A DNA stretch of 64,000 bases from Marinobacter aromaticivorans (GTDB lineage: Bacteria > Pseudomonadota > Gammaproteobacteria > Pseudomonadales > Oleiphilaceae). Positions 17,441 through 28,584 of this stretch are shown here, in pieces. A model generated the notes under the pieces. The model worked only from the letters and a program-made list of their open reading frames with translations. It made no database searches and was not told the origin of the DNA. The stretch lies in contig NZ_NIHD01000006.1 of assembly GCF_002806975.1 (NCBI RefSeq), forward strand, positions 186,001-250,000, read 5' to 3'. Within the stretch, counting starts at the first letter, position 1. Every line of letters begins with the position of its first letter. The position numbers were made by a program, and so were the translations under genes.

Positions 17441-20002
17441 TCAGACCCAGAGCATGGCGCCCATTTCCAACGGGTGGGTCAGAGCTTCGTGGTAGGGATA
17501 CATCCTTAACCGCAGGGTTTGCAGCCCCGGGTAGGATGGGCGAAGCTGGGTGGCGAATACGGTTTTGCCGTCTTCATCGTCCTCCTTTTCCAGCAAAAAA
17601 CAGTTAGGCGCCAAGCCATTGTGCGTCCCGGTGCATTCCGGTGTTACCAGGCACTCCACCCGAACATCGGCTGCAGTCAAACCATTAAGTGTGGCCTCAA
17701 CTCTTAATTCGACGGTCTCATCGTAGGCGCACTGGCTCTCCACACAGCCCTGTACATTCAGTGTAACTTCCGGCCATGCTTCGCGTACCCGCGCTTTCCA
17801 CTCTGCAAGTTCAGCAGCGAGCTTTCCGTTGTCGGCCATCAACTGCCGGCCCTGACGAGTGGCTGGTTGGTAGTAGTTGCTGACGTAATCCATCACCATG
17901 CGTTCGCTGTTAAATCTTGGGGTGATGGTTTTCATGGAAGCCTTGGAGCGCTTTACCCAGCCGGCAGAATAACCTTGCGAGGCCCGAGCGTAATACAGCG
18001 GAACCACCTCATATTCCAGCAGGTCCAGAAGGTCGCGAGCCTCTTCCACATTGCGGAATTCCGGGTCCAGATCGATATTGCGGGGCGTTATCGCCCAACC
18101 GTTCTCGCCGTTATAACCTTCACCCCACCAGCCGTCGAGAACACTGAGGTTCAGCGCGCCATTAAGGGCCGCTTTCTCACCGGATGTACCGCTGGCTTCC
18201 TTCGGGTATTCCGGAGTGTTCAGCCACACGTCCACACCACTGAGCAAGCGGCGAGCCATAGCCTGGTCGTAATCCTCCAGCAATATCAAATGCCCCATCA
18301 GAGAAGGTTGCATGGACAGGTCGTGCACTACTTTTATAAGTTGCTGTCCGGGGCTGTCCTTGGGGTGAGCTTTACCGGCAAAGATCAATACCACCGGGCG
18401 GTCGGGATCGGTCAGAATTTTCTCCAGGCGCTCGAGGTCTGAAAAAATAAGCGTTGCACGCTTATATGTGGCAAAGCGACGGGCAAAACCAATAACCAGC
18501 GGATCTTTATCCGTTGTGGTCAGTTGCCTGGCCATTCGCTCTGTTACTGAACGCCCGGTGCCGTTTCGGCTGTGCTGGCGCTTTAGGCGGCGCACCACAA
18601 AGTCACTCATTTGTTCTTTGAGAGCCTTGTGCACACTCCAGTAATGGTAATCGGGGATTTGCTCAATGAATTCCCAGAATTCCGGATTTCTCAGTTCACT
18701 TTTCCAGTTGGGCGCCTGAATATCGAACAGGCTGGACCACTCCGGTGCAAGGAACGTTGGTACATGCACACCGTTGGTGATGTAGCCAAGCGGGTTTTCA
18801 TCAGGTGGGATCTGGGGCCAGATATCACCTTCCATTTTCGCGGCAACGCTGCCATGAATACGGCTGACGCCATTGTGGAAGCGGGAGCCGCGCAGGCCCA
18901 GGCTTGTCATGTTGAAAGCATCCTGGCCGGGCTTGATGCCCATTGCAAAGACCTTGTCGAAATCAAGACCGGACTCTTCCAGCCAGGCGCCCAGTGCATG
19001 CTCAACAAGTTCGCGCGGGAACACATCATGGCCTGCAGCTACCGGTGTATGCGTGGTAAACAGAGTGGACCCGGCCACCGCTTCCAGAGCCCCTTCAAAA
19101 CTCAGGCCCTCATCCATCACCCGACGGCAGCGTTCGAGTATCTGAAAGGCTGCGTGCCCCTCGTTGATGTGCCAGGCCGTAGGGTGGAGGTCAAGGGCCT
19201 GCAACACCCGGGCTCCGCCGATACCCAGCAGCATTTCCTGGAAAATCCGTGTGGATTCATCCCCGCCGTAGAGCCGGTGCGTCAGGTTACGGTCCTCGGC
19301 ATTGTTTTCGTCGGTGTCCGAATCAAGAAGGTAGAGACGAATATGCCCGACCCGCGCCTCCCATACTCGCGCAACGATGTTGCGACCGGGGAAGGGAACG
19401 GATACCCGGAGCACCTTGCCGTCCTTCTCTGCCAGCCTGATTGGCAGTTCATCACTGGAGTGGGACTGATACCTGGCAATCTGCTGGCCCTGGGCACCGA
19501 TACTCTGAATAAAGTAACCTTGGCAATACAGCAGGCCAATGGCAACAAAGGGCAAGCCCAGGTCGCTGGCAGCTTTACAATGATCACCGGCGAGGATTCC
19601 GAGGCCGCCGGAATAGATCGGAAAACTCTCGTGAAAGCCAAACTCTGCACAAAAGTAGGCCACAAGTGAGGTTTCAGGGTTGAGTTTCTCGGTAACTTCC
19701 GGGCCTGGCTCTGCCGCCAGATACGCATCGTAACTGCTCAGCACGCGACGATATTCAGCAAGAAAGGCGCGGCTTTCGATTGTTTCGTTAATCCGTTCCT
19801 GAGCAACCCGCCGGAGAAACAGCTTCGGGTTGTGCTCAACTTTTTGCCAAAGGGTAAGGTCAATCCGGGCAAAAAGGCCACGGACACCGGGATCCCAGCT
19901 GTAAAAAAGATCATTTGCCAGTTCATCCAGGCGTTCCAGAACTTCCGGAATTCTGGGCCGGGCTTCCAGGCGGAATTCAGTGGCCTTATGCATATTGGTC
20001 AT
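17441..20002 (-). CDS. glgP: Alpha-glucan phosphorylase (GT35), first copy
   Basis: Phosphorolyses glycogen or maltodextrin to glucose 1-phosphate with PLP as cofactor. The 853-residue protein belongs to the DUF3417-bearing phosphorylase type also seen in actinobacteria, not the short E. coli type. It has the N-terminal DUF3417 region (NDLFYSWDPGVRGLF), YFCAEFGFHESFPIYSGGLG, HINEGHAAFQ, GFARRFATYKRA, and the PLP site SGTSGEKAALNG with lysine at residue 610. It is the third gene of the leftward operon glgB-glgA-glgP, 36 bases after glgA. Starts at 20002 or 19993 are both ATG; GAGGT precedes the first. A second, different phosphorylase lies at 28585-31125. Confidence 0.95.
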   Translation of the reverse strand: MTNMHKATEFRLEARPRIPEVLERLDELANDLFYSWDPGVRGLFARIDLTLWQKVEHNPKLFLRRVAQERINETIESRAFLAEYRRVLSSYDAYLAAEPGPEVTEKLNPETSLVAYFCAEFGFHESFPIYSGGLGILAGDHCKAASDLGLPFVAIGLLYCQGYFIQSIGAQGQQIARYQSHSSDELPIRLAEKDGKVLRVSVPFPGRNIVARVWEARVGHIRLYLLDSDTDENNAEDRNLTHRLYGGDESTRIFQEMLLGIGGARVLQALDLHPTAWHINEGHAAFQILERCRRVMDEGLSFEGALEAVAGSTLFTTHTPVAAGHDVFPRELVEHALGAWLEESGLDFDKVFAMGIKPGQDAFNMTSLGLRGSRFHNGVSRIHGSVAAKMEGDIWPQIPPDENPLGYITNGVHVPTFLAPEWSSLFDIQAPNWKSELRNPEFWEFIEQIPDYHYWSVHKALKEQMSDFVVRRLKRQHSRNGTGRSVTERMARQLTTTDKDPLVIGFARRFATYKRATLIFSDLERLEKILTDPDRPVVLIFAGKAHPKDSPGQQLIKVVHDLSMQPSLMGHLILLEDYDQAMARRLLSGVDVWLNTPEYPKEASGTSGEKAALNGALNLSVLDGWWGEGYNGENGWAITPRNIDLDPEFRNVEEARDLLDLLEYEVVPLYYARASQGYSAGWVKRSKASMKTITPRFNSERMVMDYVSNYYQPATRQGRQLMADNGKLAAELAEWKARVREAWPEVTLNVQGCVESQCAYDETVELRVEATLNGLTAADVRVECLVTPECTGTHNGLAPNCFLLEKEDDEDGKTVFATQLRPSYPGLQTLRLRMYPYHEALTHPLEMGAMLWV

Positions 20003-20038
20003 TACCTCGTGTGCAGTTGTCGACCTTGAGGTGGCTTG

Positions 20039-21499
20039 TTAATTCGCCCCGGTTGCTCTCTCAGCCATTATGCCGAGATACAGATCACCATAGCTTTGTG
20101 CTCTGTGTTTCCATGAATAATCACCAGACATGCCATTGTGCTGCAGCCGGCGCCAGGATTTCGGTTTTTTCCGGCAATCCAGGGCCCGTTCAATAGCCCC
20201 GAGAAAAGATGCCGCCGTGGCCTCCTTGAAACAAAAGCCGTTTGCCTTGCCTGGCCCCTCATCGGCGTAATCGAAGACCGTATCCCGCAGGCCGCCAACG
20301 GCGTGAACCACCGGCAATGTGCCATAGCGCAAACTGTACATCTGGTTCAGACCACAGGGCTCGAAACGTGATGGCATCATGAACAGATCACATCCGGCAG
20401 TAATGCGATGTGACAAAACTTCGTCATAGGCCAGAGTCAGGGACACCTGTTCTGGCCATTGCAGAGCCAGCGTCTTTAAAGGCTCTTCATAGCGGCGGTC
20501 TCCGGAACCAAGAAGCGCGAACTGACAGCCCCGCTCCAGCAACGGGGGCATAACGGCCACCAACCAGTCCAGCCCTTTCTGCTCCACCATGCGCCCGATA
20601 AATCCCAGCAAGGGGGCTTTTACTGGTTTCAGGCCTAGCTGCTGTTGCAGGTTCGCTTTGCAATAGGCTTTGTTTTTCAGTTGCCCGATGCTGTAGTGGC
20701 ATTCCAGGCAGTCATCATCCTCGGGGTTCCACAACCGTGTATCAATGCCGTTAAGAATGCCGCATAGCTTGTCCTGGCGGTGCCTCAACAGTCCATCCAG
20801 CCCACAGCCGTATGCCGGTGTCTGGATTTCCCGGGCGTAACCGGGGCTTACCGTAGTTATCCGGTCGCCGAACACCAGGCCACCTTTGATAAAGGACATC
20901 TCGCCGTGGAATTCCAGCTCATGCATGTTCCAGAGAGAATCTGCCAGGCCGAGGGCGCGGAAGATTTCCTGCGGGAACAGCCCCTGATAGGCGAGGTTGT
21001 GAATGGTAAATACCGTGCCTGGCCGGTTCTGCTGATGCTCCAGAAATACCGGAATCAGACCGGTTTGCCAATCATTACAATGCACGATATCCGGCACCCA
21101 GGAAATATCTGCCTGGCCCAGTGCCATCAATGCTGCAACCCGGCAAAACAGCTCGAAACGCTGGGCGTTGTCCCACCAGTCTTCACCTTTGCTGTTCTGA
21201 TACGGGTTCCCAGCTCGATCAAACAGAGCAGGGCAGTCCACCAGCCATAAGGTTACAGAAGTGCCCGGCAGCCGGGTTTGCAGAAGATTGACAATATGAT
21301 GCCCAATCTGAAGCCGGGCTTTGCACAGAGCGCTTTCATTACGTGCCGCCTCCATGGCGGCGGGATACCCGGGCAGAATAATGTGCACATCGTATCCGAG
21401 GCGACAGAGGGCTTCGGGCAGGCTTGCGGATACATCGGCCAGGCCTCCGGTTTTGACCAGCGGAAACACCTCACTGGTTGCATACAGTATCCGGATCAT
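20039..21499 (-). CDS. glgA: Glycogen synthase (ADP-glucose type)
   Basis: Transfers glucose from ADP-glucose to the growing alpha-1,4-glucan. The 486 residues are standard for bacterial GlgA. The N-terminal KTGGLADV at 16-23 binds the nucleotide sugar; [23 protein letters not shown] and the C-terminal [15 protein letters not shown] and [20 protein letters not shown] with its catalytic glutamate are all present. The ATG overlaps the glgB stop as ATGA, so the two are translationally coupled. The ADP-glucose would come from the divergent glgC product. Confidence 0.97.
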   Translation of the reverse strand: MIRILYATSEVFPLVKTGGLADVSASLPEALCRLGYDVHIILPGYPAAMEAARNESALCKARLQIGHHIVNLLQTRLPGTSVTLWLVDCPALFDRAGNPYQNSKGEDWWDNAQRFELFCRVAALMALGQADISWVPDIVHCNDWQTGLIPVFLEHQQNRPGTVFTIHNLAYQGLFPQEIFRALGLADSLWNMHELEFHGEMSFIKGGLVFGDRITTVSPGYAREIQTPAYGCGLDGLLRHRQDKLCGILNGIDTRLWNPEDDDCLECHYSIGQLKNKAYCKANLQQQLGLKPVKAPLLGFIGRMVEQKGLDWLVAVMPPLLERGCQFALLGSGDRRYEEPLKTLALQWPEQVSLTLAYDEVLSHRITAGCDLFMMPSRFEPCGLNQMYSLRYGTLPVVHAVGGLRDTVFDYADEGPGKANGFCFKEATAASFLGAIERALDCRKKPKSWRRLQHNGMSGDYSWKHRAQSYGDLYLGIMAERATGAN

Positions 21500-23409
21500 G
21501 CCCCTGGCTCCCGTGCTCCTGCCATTCCCGTTTCGTTGAGTATAATAGCGCCCAGGGGTGGCAAGGTGAGCTCAATCGACCAGTCGCGATTCATCCAGGG
21601 TTGGCCACTGGCCTGAATCGGGTATGGGTTGCCGAGATTGGAGCCACCGTAGTATTCGGAATCGGAGTTGAATATCTCTCGCCAGACACCTCCTGATGGC
21701 ACGCCAATTCTGTAGTGGTGCCGGGGAATGGGCGTAAAGTTGACCACCACAACCAGGACCTGCCCCTGGGACTGGCGTAGAAAACTGATTACCGACTGGG
21801 GCGAATCGTGGCAGTCGATCCATTCAAAGCCCTCAGGCCTGTGGCTTTGACCATGGAGGGATGTTTCCTGGCGGTAAAGGCCATTGAGGTCCTGGACCAG
21901 GCGCTTGATACCCTGGTGCTCCGGGTACTGCAGTAATGCCCAGTCCAGTTCCCGTGCCTCACTCCACTCACGGCGTTGACCAAATTCCCCCCCCATGAAG
22001 AGGAGTTTTGCGCCGGGATAGGTGTAGAGATAACTGAACAGCAGCCTTAAAGAGGCTCTCTGCTGCCACTCGTCACCGGGCATTTTATTGATCAGGCTGC
22101 TTTTACCGTGCACCACTTCATCGTGGGAAAGCGGCAACAGGAAGTTTTCCGAAAAGGCATAGATCAAGCCGAAGGTGAGCTTGTCGTGGTGATACTGGCG
22201 GTAAACCGGGTCCTGCTGAAGGTAATCCAGCGTGTCGTGCATCCAGCCCATGTTCCATTTGAGATTGAAACCGAGCCCGCCAATTTCCGGCGGCCGGGTT
22301 ACGCCGGGCCAGGATGTGGATTCTTCAGCACAGATCAGGGTCCCCGGGTATCGGCTCTGGCAAACCTGATTCAGTTCGCGCAGAAAATCGATAGCTTCGA
22401 GGTTTTCGTGGCCGCCATAAGCATTGGGGACCCATTCACCCTCTTTGCGGGAATAATTGAGATAGAGCATTGACGCCACAGCATCCACGCGCAATCCATC
22501 CATGTGGAAAGCATCAAGCCAATACAGGGCGCTGCCGATAAGAAAATTCCGCACTTCATGGCGACCGTAATTGTAAATCAGTGTGCCCCAATCCTGGTGC
22601 TGACCTTTGCGTGGGTCTTCATGTTCGTAAAGCGCCGAGCCATCAAAACGGGCGAGGGCGTGGCTGTCAGTAGGAAAATGGCCTGGCACCCAATCCAGAA
22701 TGACGCCAATGTTGTGGCGGTGGCAAAGATCGATCAGGTAGCGCAGGTCGTCGGGCGATCCGAACCGGCTGGTAGGGGCAAAGTAGCCGGTGGTCTGGTA
22801 GCCCCAGGATTCATCAAGAGGATGTTCGGTTACCGGCAATAACTCGATGTGCGTGAACTGCATTTCCAGTACATAGGGCACCAGTTGCTCGGCCAGCTCG
22901 CGGTAGTTCAACCAGCGCCCTGAACCATGATGGCGCCAGGAAGCCGCATGAACCTCGTAAATCGATATGGGCGACTGCTGCCAGTTCCAGTTTCCCCTGC
23001 GTGAGAGCCAGTCTTCATCACTCCACCGGAAATTCCCACGCTCTGTCACGACCGAGGCAGTTGACGGACGCTGTTCAAATAGCTGGCCATAGGGGTCGCT
23101 TTTCAGCAAATGTTGGCCCGATGCCGTGGTAATACAGAATTTGTAGAGCGCACCTGGTTGCAGTTCCGGAACAAACAGTGACCAGACCCCCGTTCCTTCA
23201 TGGGGAATCATGTTGTTGCTTCCGATTTGCCATTGATTGAAGTCACCCACCACACTCACGCCCCTGGCGTGAGGTGCCCAGACAGCAAATCCGACGCCGT
23301 TAATATCGCCCAGCTTGCAAGGTTGGGCTCCCAACACGTTGTATATGTGCCAATGACGGCCTTCGCCAAAAAGCTGAAGATCAAAGTTGCTGACGGTGGG
23401 GCTTTGCAT
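21496..23409 (-). CDS. glgB: 1,4-alpha-glucan branching enzyme (GH13)
   Basis: Introduces alpha-1,6 branches into glycogen. The 637-residue protein has an N-terminal CBM48 domain ([22 protein letters not shown]), then the GH13 barrel with nucleophile aspartate in DGLRVDAV, acid glutamate in [10 protein letters not shown] and stabiliser in [12 protein letters not shown], and a C-terminal all-beta domain. It lacks the extra N-terminal N1 module of E. coli GlgB (about 730 residues), which is common. It is the first gene of glgB-glgA-glgP, divergent from glgC. Confidence 0.97.
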   Translation of the reverse strand: MQSPTVSNFDLQLFGEGRHWHIYNVLGAQPCKLGDINGVGFAVWAPHARGVSVVGDFNQWQIGSNNMIPHEGTGVWSLFVPELQPGALYKFCITTASGQHLLKSDPYGQLFEQRPSTASVVTERGNFRWSDEDWLSRRGNWNWQQSPISIYEVHAASWRHHGSGRWLNYRELAEQLVPYVLEMQFTHIELLPVTEHPLDESWGYQTTGYFAPTSRFGSPDDLRYLIDLCHRHNIGVILDWVPGHFPTDSHALARFDGSALYEHEDPRKGQHQDWGTLIYNYGRHEVRNFLIGSALYWLDAFHMDGLRVDAVASMLYLNYSRKEGEWVPNAYGGHENLEAIDFLRELNQVCQSRYPGTLICAEESTSWPGVTRPPEIGGLGFNLKWNMGWMHDTLDYLQQDPVYRQYHHDKLTFGLIYAFSENFLLPLSHDEVVHGKSSLINKMPGDEWQQRASLRLLFSYLYTYPGAKLLFMGGEFGQRREWSEARELDWALLQYPEHQGIKRLVQDLNGLYRQETSLHGQSHRPEGFEWIDCHDSPQSVISFLRQSQGQVLVVVVNFTPIPRHHYRIGVPSGGVWREIFNSDSEYYGGSNLGNPYPIQASGQPWMNRDWSIELTLPPLGAIILNETGMAGAREPGA

Positions 23410-23604
23410 AAATCACACAGACTCCCTGAGAGACAGGTTCAGTTGGGCAATATTCGCCCCGTTTAAATAACCCGTTCGAATTTGACACTGCGATTTCGTG
23501 ATAGTGATCTAATATTGTTAGGGTAGTCGAAGTTGGCGCGGAATTCTTTGATTACGCAGCACAAAAACATACAAGAAACCTCTGGGTTTTCAGGGAGAAC
23601 AGCT
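23410..23604. promoter_or_regulatory. Divergent glgB/glgC intergenic region
   Basis: This 195-base gap drives the two halves of the glycogen locus. It contains a consensus TTGACA at 23482-23487 and TAATAT at 23510-23515 in the glgC direction, but the 22-base spacing is too long for a normal sigma-70 promoter, so the pair may not belong together. A good SD (AGGGAG) precedes the chosen glgC start. Confidence 0.35.
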
Positions 23605-24870
23605 ATGCACACGGCCAAACGTTATGTCAGCCGGCTGACCCGGAACACTCTCGCACTGGTTCTTGCCGGAGGACGGGGCTCCAGGCTCCATGACCTTACC
23701 AAATGGCGCGCAAAGCCGGCCGTTCCCTTTGGTGGAAAATTCCGGATCATCGATTTTCCACTGTCGAACTGCATTAACTCGGGCATCAGCCAAGTGGGCG
23801 TGATTACACAGTATAAGTCCCATTCGCTGATGCGTCATATCCAGCGCGGCTGGGGCTTTCTTCGTGGCGAGATGGAAGAGTTTGTAGAGCTGCTTCCAGC
23901 ACAGCAGCGGATCGAAACCTCATGGTACGAGGGTACGGCCGACGCTGTATTGCAGAATCTCGACATCATTCGCAGCCATCGGCCCGAATACATCCTGATT
24001 CTTGCCGGTGATCATGTTTACAAGATGGACTATGGCACCATGCTTGCCGCGCACGTTGAGAGCGGGGCTGACATCACCGTTGGCTGTATTGAAGTGCCCA
24101 TTGCAGAGGCCAGCGCATTCGGGGTTATGTCTGTTGATGACGAACTGCGCATCACAGAGTTTGTCGAAAAACCCGACCACCCCCAGCCCATGCCTGGTAA
24201 ACCGGGCACAGCGCTTGCGTCCATGGGTATTTATGTATTCAGTGCTCAGGCTTTGTTTGATGAACTGATTAAGGATCATGAGCTGGCAGACGGCTCATCC
24301 CACGATTTTGGCAAGGATATCATCCCGTCGGTCATCAGGCGTCTTCGGGTTATGGCCTTTCCATTTCGTGACCCGATACAGGATAAGCCGGCCTATTGGC
24401 GCGATGTTGGAACTATTGATGCGTTGTGGCGAGCAAATCTTGAACTGATCGGTGTGAGCCCCGAACTCAACCTCTATGATTCAAATTGGCCAATCTGGAC
24501 CTATCAGGAGCAGTTACCCCCCGCCAAATTCGTTTTCGATGATGACAATCGCCGTGGTACAGCCGTGGATTCGATGGTGGCGGGTGGCTGTATTGTGGCC
24601 GGCTCCCTGGTACGACATTCCCTTCTTTTTTCGAAGGTTATCGTGCACTCTTACAGTAACATATCAGATACTGTTATCTTCCCGGATGTGGAGATTGGTC
24701 GCCACTGCGAGATCCGCAACGCGGTGCTTGACCGGGGCTGCAGTATCCCGGATAACACTCGAATCGGTTTTGATGAAGCAGAAGATCGGCGCCGGTTCCA
24801 CGTTTCACCAACCGGCATAGTTCTGGTTACCCCGGAAATGCTTGGACAGGATTATCCCCATGGACTCTGA
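23605..24870 (+). CDS. glgC: Glucose-1-phosphate adenylyltransferase (ADP-glucose pyrophosphorylase)
   Basis: Makes ADP-glucose from glucose 1-phosphate and ATP, the committed step of glycogen synthesis. The 421-residue protein shows the pyrophosphorylase motif AGGRGSRL at 21-28, [32 protein letters not shown], the catalytic region [17 protein letters not shown] and a C-terminal left-handed helix domain. Allosteric control by glycolytic metabolites is known for the family. The reading frame runs back to a TTG at 23533, but ATG 23605 has AGGGAG upstream and matches the family N-terminus. It begins the rightward operon glgC-GH57-malQ-pilZ-glgP2; its stop overlaps the GH57 start. Confidence 0.97.
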   Translation: MHTAKRYVSRLTRNTLALVLAGGRGSRLHDLTKWRAKPAVPFGGKFRIIDFPLSNCINSGISQVGVITQYKSHSLMRHIQRGWGFLRGEMEEFVELLPAQQRIETSWYEGTADAVLQNLDIIRSHRPEYILILAGDHVYKMDYGTMLAAHVESGADITVGCIEVPIAEASAFGVMSVDDELRITEFVEKPDHPQPMPGKPGTALASMGIYVFSAQALFDELIKDHELADGSSHDFGKDIIPSVIRRLRVMAFPFRDPIQDKPAYWRDVGTIDALWRANLELIGVSPELNLYDSNWPIWTYQEQLPPAKFVFDDDNRRGTAVDSMVAGGCIVAGSLVRHSLLFSKVIVHSYSNISDTVIFPDVEIGRHCEIRNAVLDRGCSIPDNTRIGFDEAEDRRRFHVSPTGIVLVTPEMLGQDYPHGL

Positions 24871-26602
24871 ACTCAAGACACCCGTGGTTCTGTGCTGGCA
24901 TATGCACCAGCCAAGCTATCAGGACTCGTGCACCGGGGAATTCCTGTTCCCCTGGGTGTATCTCCATGGCATCAAGGATTACAGCGACATGGTCGCCCAC
25001 CTTGAACGCCAGCCAGGCGCGCGAGTTGTCGTAAACTTTGCACCGACACTGCTGGAGCAGATTGAGACCTACATCCTGCAAATCGAGCAGTGGCGGCATG
25101 GTCAGGGAAAAATCGGCGACCCAGTGCTGGCAGCACTGGTTTCGCAAACGCTGCCGGAGGCAGGAACACCCGGTTTTCTGGATCTTATGGAAAAATGCCT
25201 TAAAGCCAACCCTGAGCGCATCATCCAGCGCTTTCCCGCGTATGCCAGGCTGGCGGAACTGGCGAAGCTGTACCGCACAACAACCAATCTGCAACCCTAT
25301 ATTGACAACGACTTCCTGGCAGACCTACTGGTCTGGTATCACCTGGGATGGATGGGCGAAACCATCCGCCGTGAAAACCAGCTGATTCAAAGCCTGCAAG
25401 AGAAGGGCCAGAAATTTACAATGGAAGACCGGAAGGCCCTGCTGAATGAGATCTTCGGGATACTCTCAAGCATTGGCCCCAGATACCGCAAACTCGGACG
25501 TGACGGGCAAATAGAACTTTCAGTGAGCCCTTACAGCCATGCCATGATTCCATTGCTCCTTGATCCGGAATCGGCGCGAGAGGCTTTGCCTGAGATCACG
25601 CTGCCGGTCCACGCCAGTTACCCTGGTGCCGAGCAGCAGGTTGACTGGCAACTCCACCATGCAAAAACTGTTTTCGGGCGCTTTTTTGACGTGGAACCGG
25701 TTGGTTGCTGGGCATCGGAGGGCGGCTTGAGCCAGGCCACCCTCGGTTTTCTCCACCGCCACGGTTTTCGCTGGACCGGCAGCGGGGATTCCGTGCTTCG
25801 CAACAGCCTGGGGCATGCTGCTGTCGATTCCGGCGACGGAGACGATATGAATGGAGAGGGCAGTCTTCATCAGCCTTATACTTTCGGAGAGTCCGACACC
25901 ACTGTTTTTTTCCGGGATGATGCGCTTTCCGATCTGATCGGCTTCACCTATTCGGACTGGCACGCCGAGGATGCTGTTGCGGATCTTGTTGGTCACATGG
26001 AAAACATCGCCGGATCCGGCAAGCCAGGAACAGTGATCTCAATCATAATGGACGGCGAAAATGCGTGGGAATACTACCCCGAGAACGGGTTTCATTTTTT
26101 AGACGAACTTTACCGGGTGCTGACAAACCATCCCCGGTTTGAGCTCACTACCTATAAGGACCTGGTCAATCAACCATTGGCCGAGCCGGTGAAGTTGCCG
26201 CACCTGGTTGCGGGAAGCTGGATTTACGGCACCTTCTCTACCTGGATCGGCGACCCGGACAAAAACCGGGCCTGGGATTTATTGTGCGAGGCAAAAATCC
26301 ACTTTGACCGGGCGATAGACAGCAATACACTCAGTCCCGACCAAGCAGAAGCCGCCAGGCGGCAGTTGGCCCTCTGCGAGGGGTCCGACTGGTTCTGGTG
26401 GTTCGGAGATTATAATCCGGCACCGATTGTCCGTGATTTTGAACACCTTTACCGACGTCACCTTGTCAATCTGTATAACCTGATCGGATACCCAGTGCCC
26501 GATTCGGTCTTTCAGCCACTGAGCCAGGAGATTGCCGCCAATAAAGTAGCCGCTGAAAGAAGTACCATGCGACGAGGGCATGACAAGGACGCAACACCAT
26601 GA
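24860..26602 (+). CDS. GH57 family glycoside hydrolase (alpha-amylase/glucanotransferase type)
   Basis: A 580-residue cytoplasmic GH57 enzyme acting on alpha-glucans; whether it is an amylase, amylopullulanase or 4-alpha-glucanotransferase cannot be told. Motif 1 is the N-terminal [10 protein letters not shown], the nucleophile is probably E287 in [10 protein letters not shown], and the acid D366 in [10 protein letters not shown]. The ATG at 24860 overlaps the glgC stop by 11 bases with AGGA upstream. Its own stop overlaps malQ as ATGA. The tight coupling suggests it trims or remodels glycogen or maltodextrin along with MalQ and the phosphorylase. Confidence 0.9.
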   Translation: MDSELKTPVVLCWHMHQPSYQDSCTGEFLFPWVYLHGIKDYSDMVAHLERQPGARVVVNFAPTLLEQIETYILQIEQWRHGQGKIGDPVLAALVSQTLPEAGTPGFLDLMEKCLKANPERIIQRFPAYARLAELAKLYRTTTNLQPYIDNDFLADLLVWYHLGWMGETIRRENQLIQSLQEKGQKFTMEDRKALLNEIFGILSSIGPRYRKLGRDGQIELSVSPYSHAMIPLLLDPESAREALPEITLPVHASYPGAEQQVDWQLHHAKTVFGRFFDVEPVGCWASEGGLSQATLGFLHRHGFRWTGSGDSVLRNSLGHAAVDSGDGDDMNGEGSLHQPYTFGESDTTVFFRDDALSDLIGFTYSDWHAEDAVADLVGHMENIAGSGKPGTVISIIMDGENAWEYYPENGFHFLDELYRVLTNHPRFELTTYKDLVNQPLAEPVKLPHLVAGSWIYGTFSTWIGDPDKNRAWDLLCEAKIHFDRAIDSNTLSPDQAEAARRQLALCEGSDWFWWFGDYNPAPIVRDFEHLYRRHLVNLYNLIGYPVPDSVFQPLSQEIAANKVAAERSTMRRGHDKDATP

Positions 26603-28089
26603 CCCCGGCGATGGGGGGCGATCTGTTTCTCCAGCGGCGAGCCGGCGTTCTGTTGCACCCCACGTGCCTGCAGGGCCGCTGGGGCGTGCTGGGCGCCAGT
26701 GCCCGCCATTTTATTGATTTTCTTTCCCGCAGTGGTATGCAGGTTTGGCAGACCCTGCCGACCGGCCCGACCCACGACGATCTTTCGCCTTATCAGTCCC
26801 TCAGTGCCCATGCCGGAAACACGAACTTCATCGATCTGGCGGAACTGCTCCCTGCCGACCTGGTTACTTCCGATGAGCTTTCCGGCGTGAGCGGCTCGCA
26901 AGCCCGCCGGCATATTTTCGACCTTGCGAGCCAGCGTTTTTTCGATGGTGAACTCACAGGCCAAATTGAACTGACCCATTGCGAATACGATCGGTTCTGC
27001 AAAGCAAACGACTATTGGCTAAATGATTTTTGCCTGTTCTGTGCCATCAGGGAATCCCATCCGGGAACCGACTGGCTTGAGTGGCCACCGGAACTCAGGG
27101 AAAGAGACCCGCATGCACTGCGGGATTTTGCAGATCACCATCATGCGCCCCTGCGCCGAATCCGGTTTGAACAGTATTTGTTTCACCATCAATGGCAAAA
27201 ACTACGCGAGTATGCGCGTGCGCGAAACGTGCTGCTGTTTGGAGACATTCCTATTTTTGTTGCCCATAACAGTGCCGATGTCTGGGCGAATCGTGATCTG
27301 TTCAAGCTCGACAATGAGGGGCGATCAACCGTGGTGGCGGGTGTGCCACCGGATTACTTCTGCTCTGAAGGCCAGCACTGGGGCAACCCGCTCTATGATT
27401 GGGACGCCATGGCGAGAGACGGTTACCAGTGGTGGCTTGAAAGACTGGGCAGCCAGAAACAACAGTTTGATCTGGTCAGGATTGATCATTTCCGGGGGTT
27501 GCAGGCCTACTGGGAAATTCCTGCCGACCGGCCCGAACCCCGGAACGGCTATTGGGTGCCAGGTCCTGCAGATGCATTTCTTGAAGCCTGTTTCAGGCGA
27601 TTTCCCGGGTTACCCCTGGTTGCAGAGAATCTCGGCGTCATCAGTGACGACGTGGAACAACTCAGGCAACGGTTCAACCTTCCCGGCATGACGGTCATAC
27701 AGTTTGGGTTTGATGGCAGCCCCAACAACCCGCATCTTCTGAAAAACCATCAACCCCGGAATCTGGTCTACACCGGCACCCATGATAACGATACAACTCT
27801 GGGGTGGTACCTGAGCCTGGATGAACACATGCGACATTATGTCGCTCAATGCCTGGAACACTATGGCGACGATATGCCCTGGCCAGTTATCCGGGCAGCC
27901 TTTGACTCAGTAAGCACGCTGGCCATTATCCCGATGCAGGACCTGTTGGCACTGGGGACTGAGGCCCGGTTCAATACGCCTGGCACACTCACCAATAACT
28001 GGGTGTGGCAGTTGGACCAAATGCTGTTATCGGCAGAACTGGCGACCAGAATACGGGATCTGCTCTCATTCTATCGCCGATTAATTTGA
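26599..28089 (+). CDS. malQ: 4-alpha-glucanotransferase (amylomaltase, GH77)
   Basis: Disproportionates maltodextrins so that phosphorylase can use them. The 496-residue protein is the shorter, plant D-enzyme-like GH77 type. Visible blocks are the substrate-binding PTGPTHDDLSPYQSLSAHAGN, LFGDIPIFVAHNSADVWAN, the nucleophile aspartate in LVRIDHFRG, the acid glutamate in LVAENLGVI, and YTGTHDNDTTLGW. The start ATG overlaps the GH57 stop (ATGA). A 103-base gap follows before the PilZ gene; no terminator was seen in it. Confidence 0.95.
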   Translation: MTPAMGGDLFLQRRAGVLLHPTCLQGRWGVLGASARHFIDFLSRSGMQVWQTLPTGPTHDDLSPYQSLSAHAGNTNFIDLAELLPADLVTSDELSGVSGSQARRHIFDLASQRFFDGELTGQIELTHCEYDRFCKANDYWLNDFCLFCAIRESHPGTDWLEWPPELRERDPHALRDFADHHHAPLRRIRFEQYLFHHQWQKLREYARARNVLLFGDIPIFVAHNSADVWANRDLFKLDNEGRSTVVAGVPPDYFCSEGQHWGNPLYDWDAMARDGYQWWLERLGSQKQQFDLVRIDHFRGLQAYWEIPADRPEPRNGYWVPGPADAFLEACFRRFPGLPLVAENLGVISDDVEQLRQRFNLPGMTVIQFGFDGSPNNPHLLKNHQPRNLVYTGTHDNDTTLGWYLSLDEHMRHYVAQCLEHYGDDMPWPVIRAAFDSVSTLAIIPMQDLLALGTEARFNTPGTLTNNWVWQLDQMLLSAELATRIRDLLSFYRRLI

Positions 28090-28192
28090 CTCCCTGTTCA
28101 CATTTTGACCACAATCAAAACGTAACACCCGGCAGTTGTGGATACTAAAAGAACAATTCACGATCTTCTTCTGTGTCAAGGGGAGGCTAGAC

Positions 28193-28549
28193 ATGGAACA
28201 CCGGCTCAGCAAGCGTATACCGGGTGAACTGAAACTCCTGATTTACAGGCGGGGAATGCCTGTTGCAACAGGGCGCATCAAAGACGCCTCGAAACAGGGG
28301 TTGTTCATCAATACGGATTATAACGACATTCAGTTAAACCAGATGCTGGAGGTTGAATTCCGGTTTCCGGGAAACCCGGACAAGCAACTTTGTCGTATCA
28401 AAGCACATGTTGTTCGCATGGCGGATGAAGGTTTGGGCGTGGATTTTGGTGAAACCAACCGTGATGCCCTCACAATCTCAAAGCTTGTGCGCTGGCTCAG
28501 CGAGCAACGAATAGCCAGCCACTATTTCCCCTCCCTCAGGCGGGCATAG
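28193..28549 (+). CDS. PilZ domain protein with intact c-di-GMP motifs
   Basis: A 118-residue PilZ protein placed inside the glycogen operon. Both signature motifs are intact: RLSKR (RxxxR) at the N-terminus and DASKQG (DxSxxG) about 25 residues later. The rest has the PilZ barrel (LEVEFRFPG, EGLGVDFGE) and a C-terminal helix. It probably binds cyclic di-GMP. A very strong SD, GGGGAGG, precedes ATG 28193; the frame is open to 28136 without a good RBS. It lies 103 bases after malQ and 35 before glgP2 on the same strand. The location suggests a link between c-di-GMP and storage polysaccharide breakdown, which is inference only. Confidence 0.85.
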   Translation: MEHRLSKRIPGELKLLIYRRGMPVATGRIKDASKQGLFINTDYNDIQLNQMLEVEFRFPGNPDKQLCRIKAHVVRMADEGLGVDFGETNRDALTISKLVRWLSEQRIASHYFPSLRRA

Positions 28550-28584
28550 TGGCATTCATTTAAACCTCATACAGGATTCGGCTC

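Noticed and set aside
23482..23515. TTGACA and TAATAT as a glgC promoter
   Set aside because: The spacer is 22 bases, outside the normal 16-18 range, so I did not call it a promoter.
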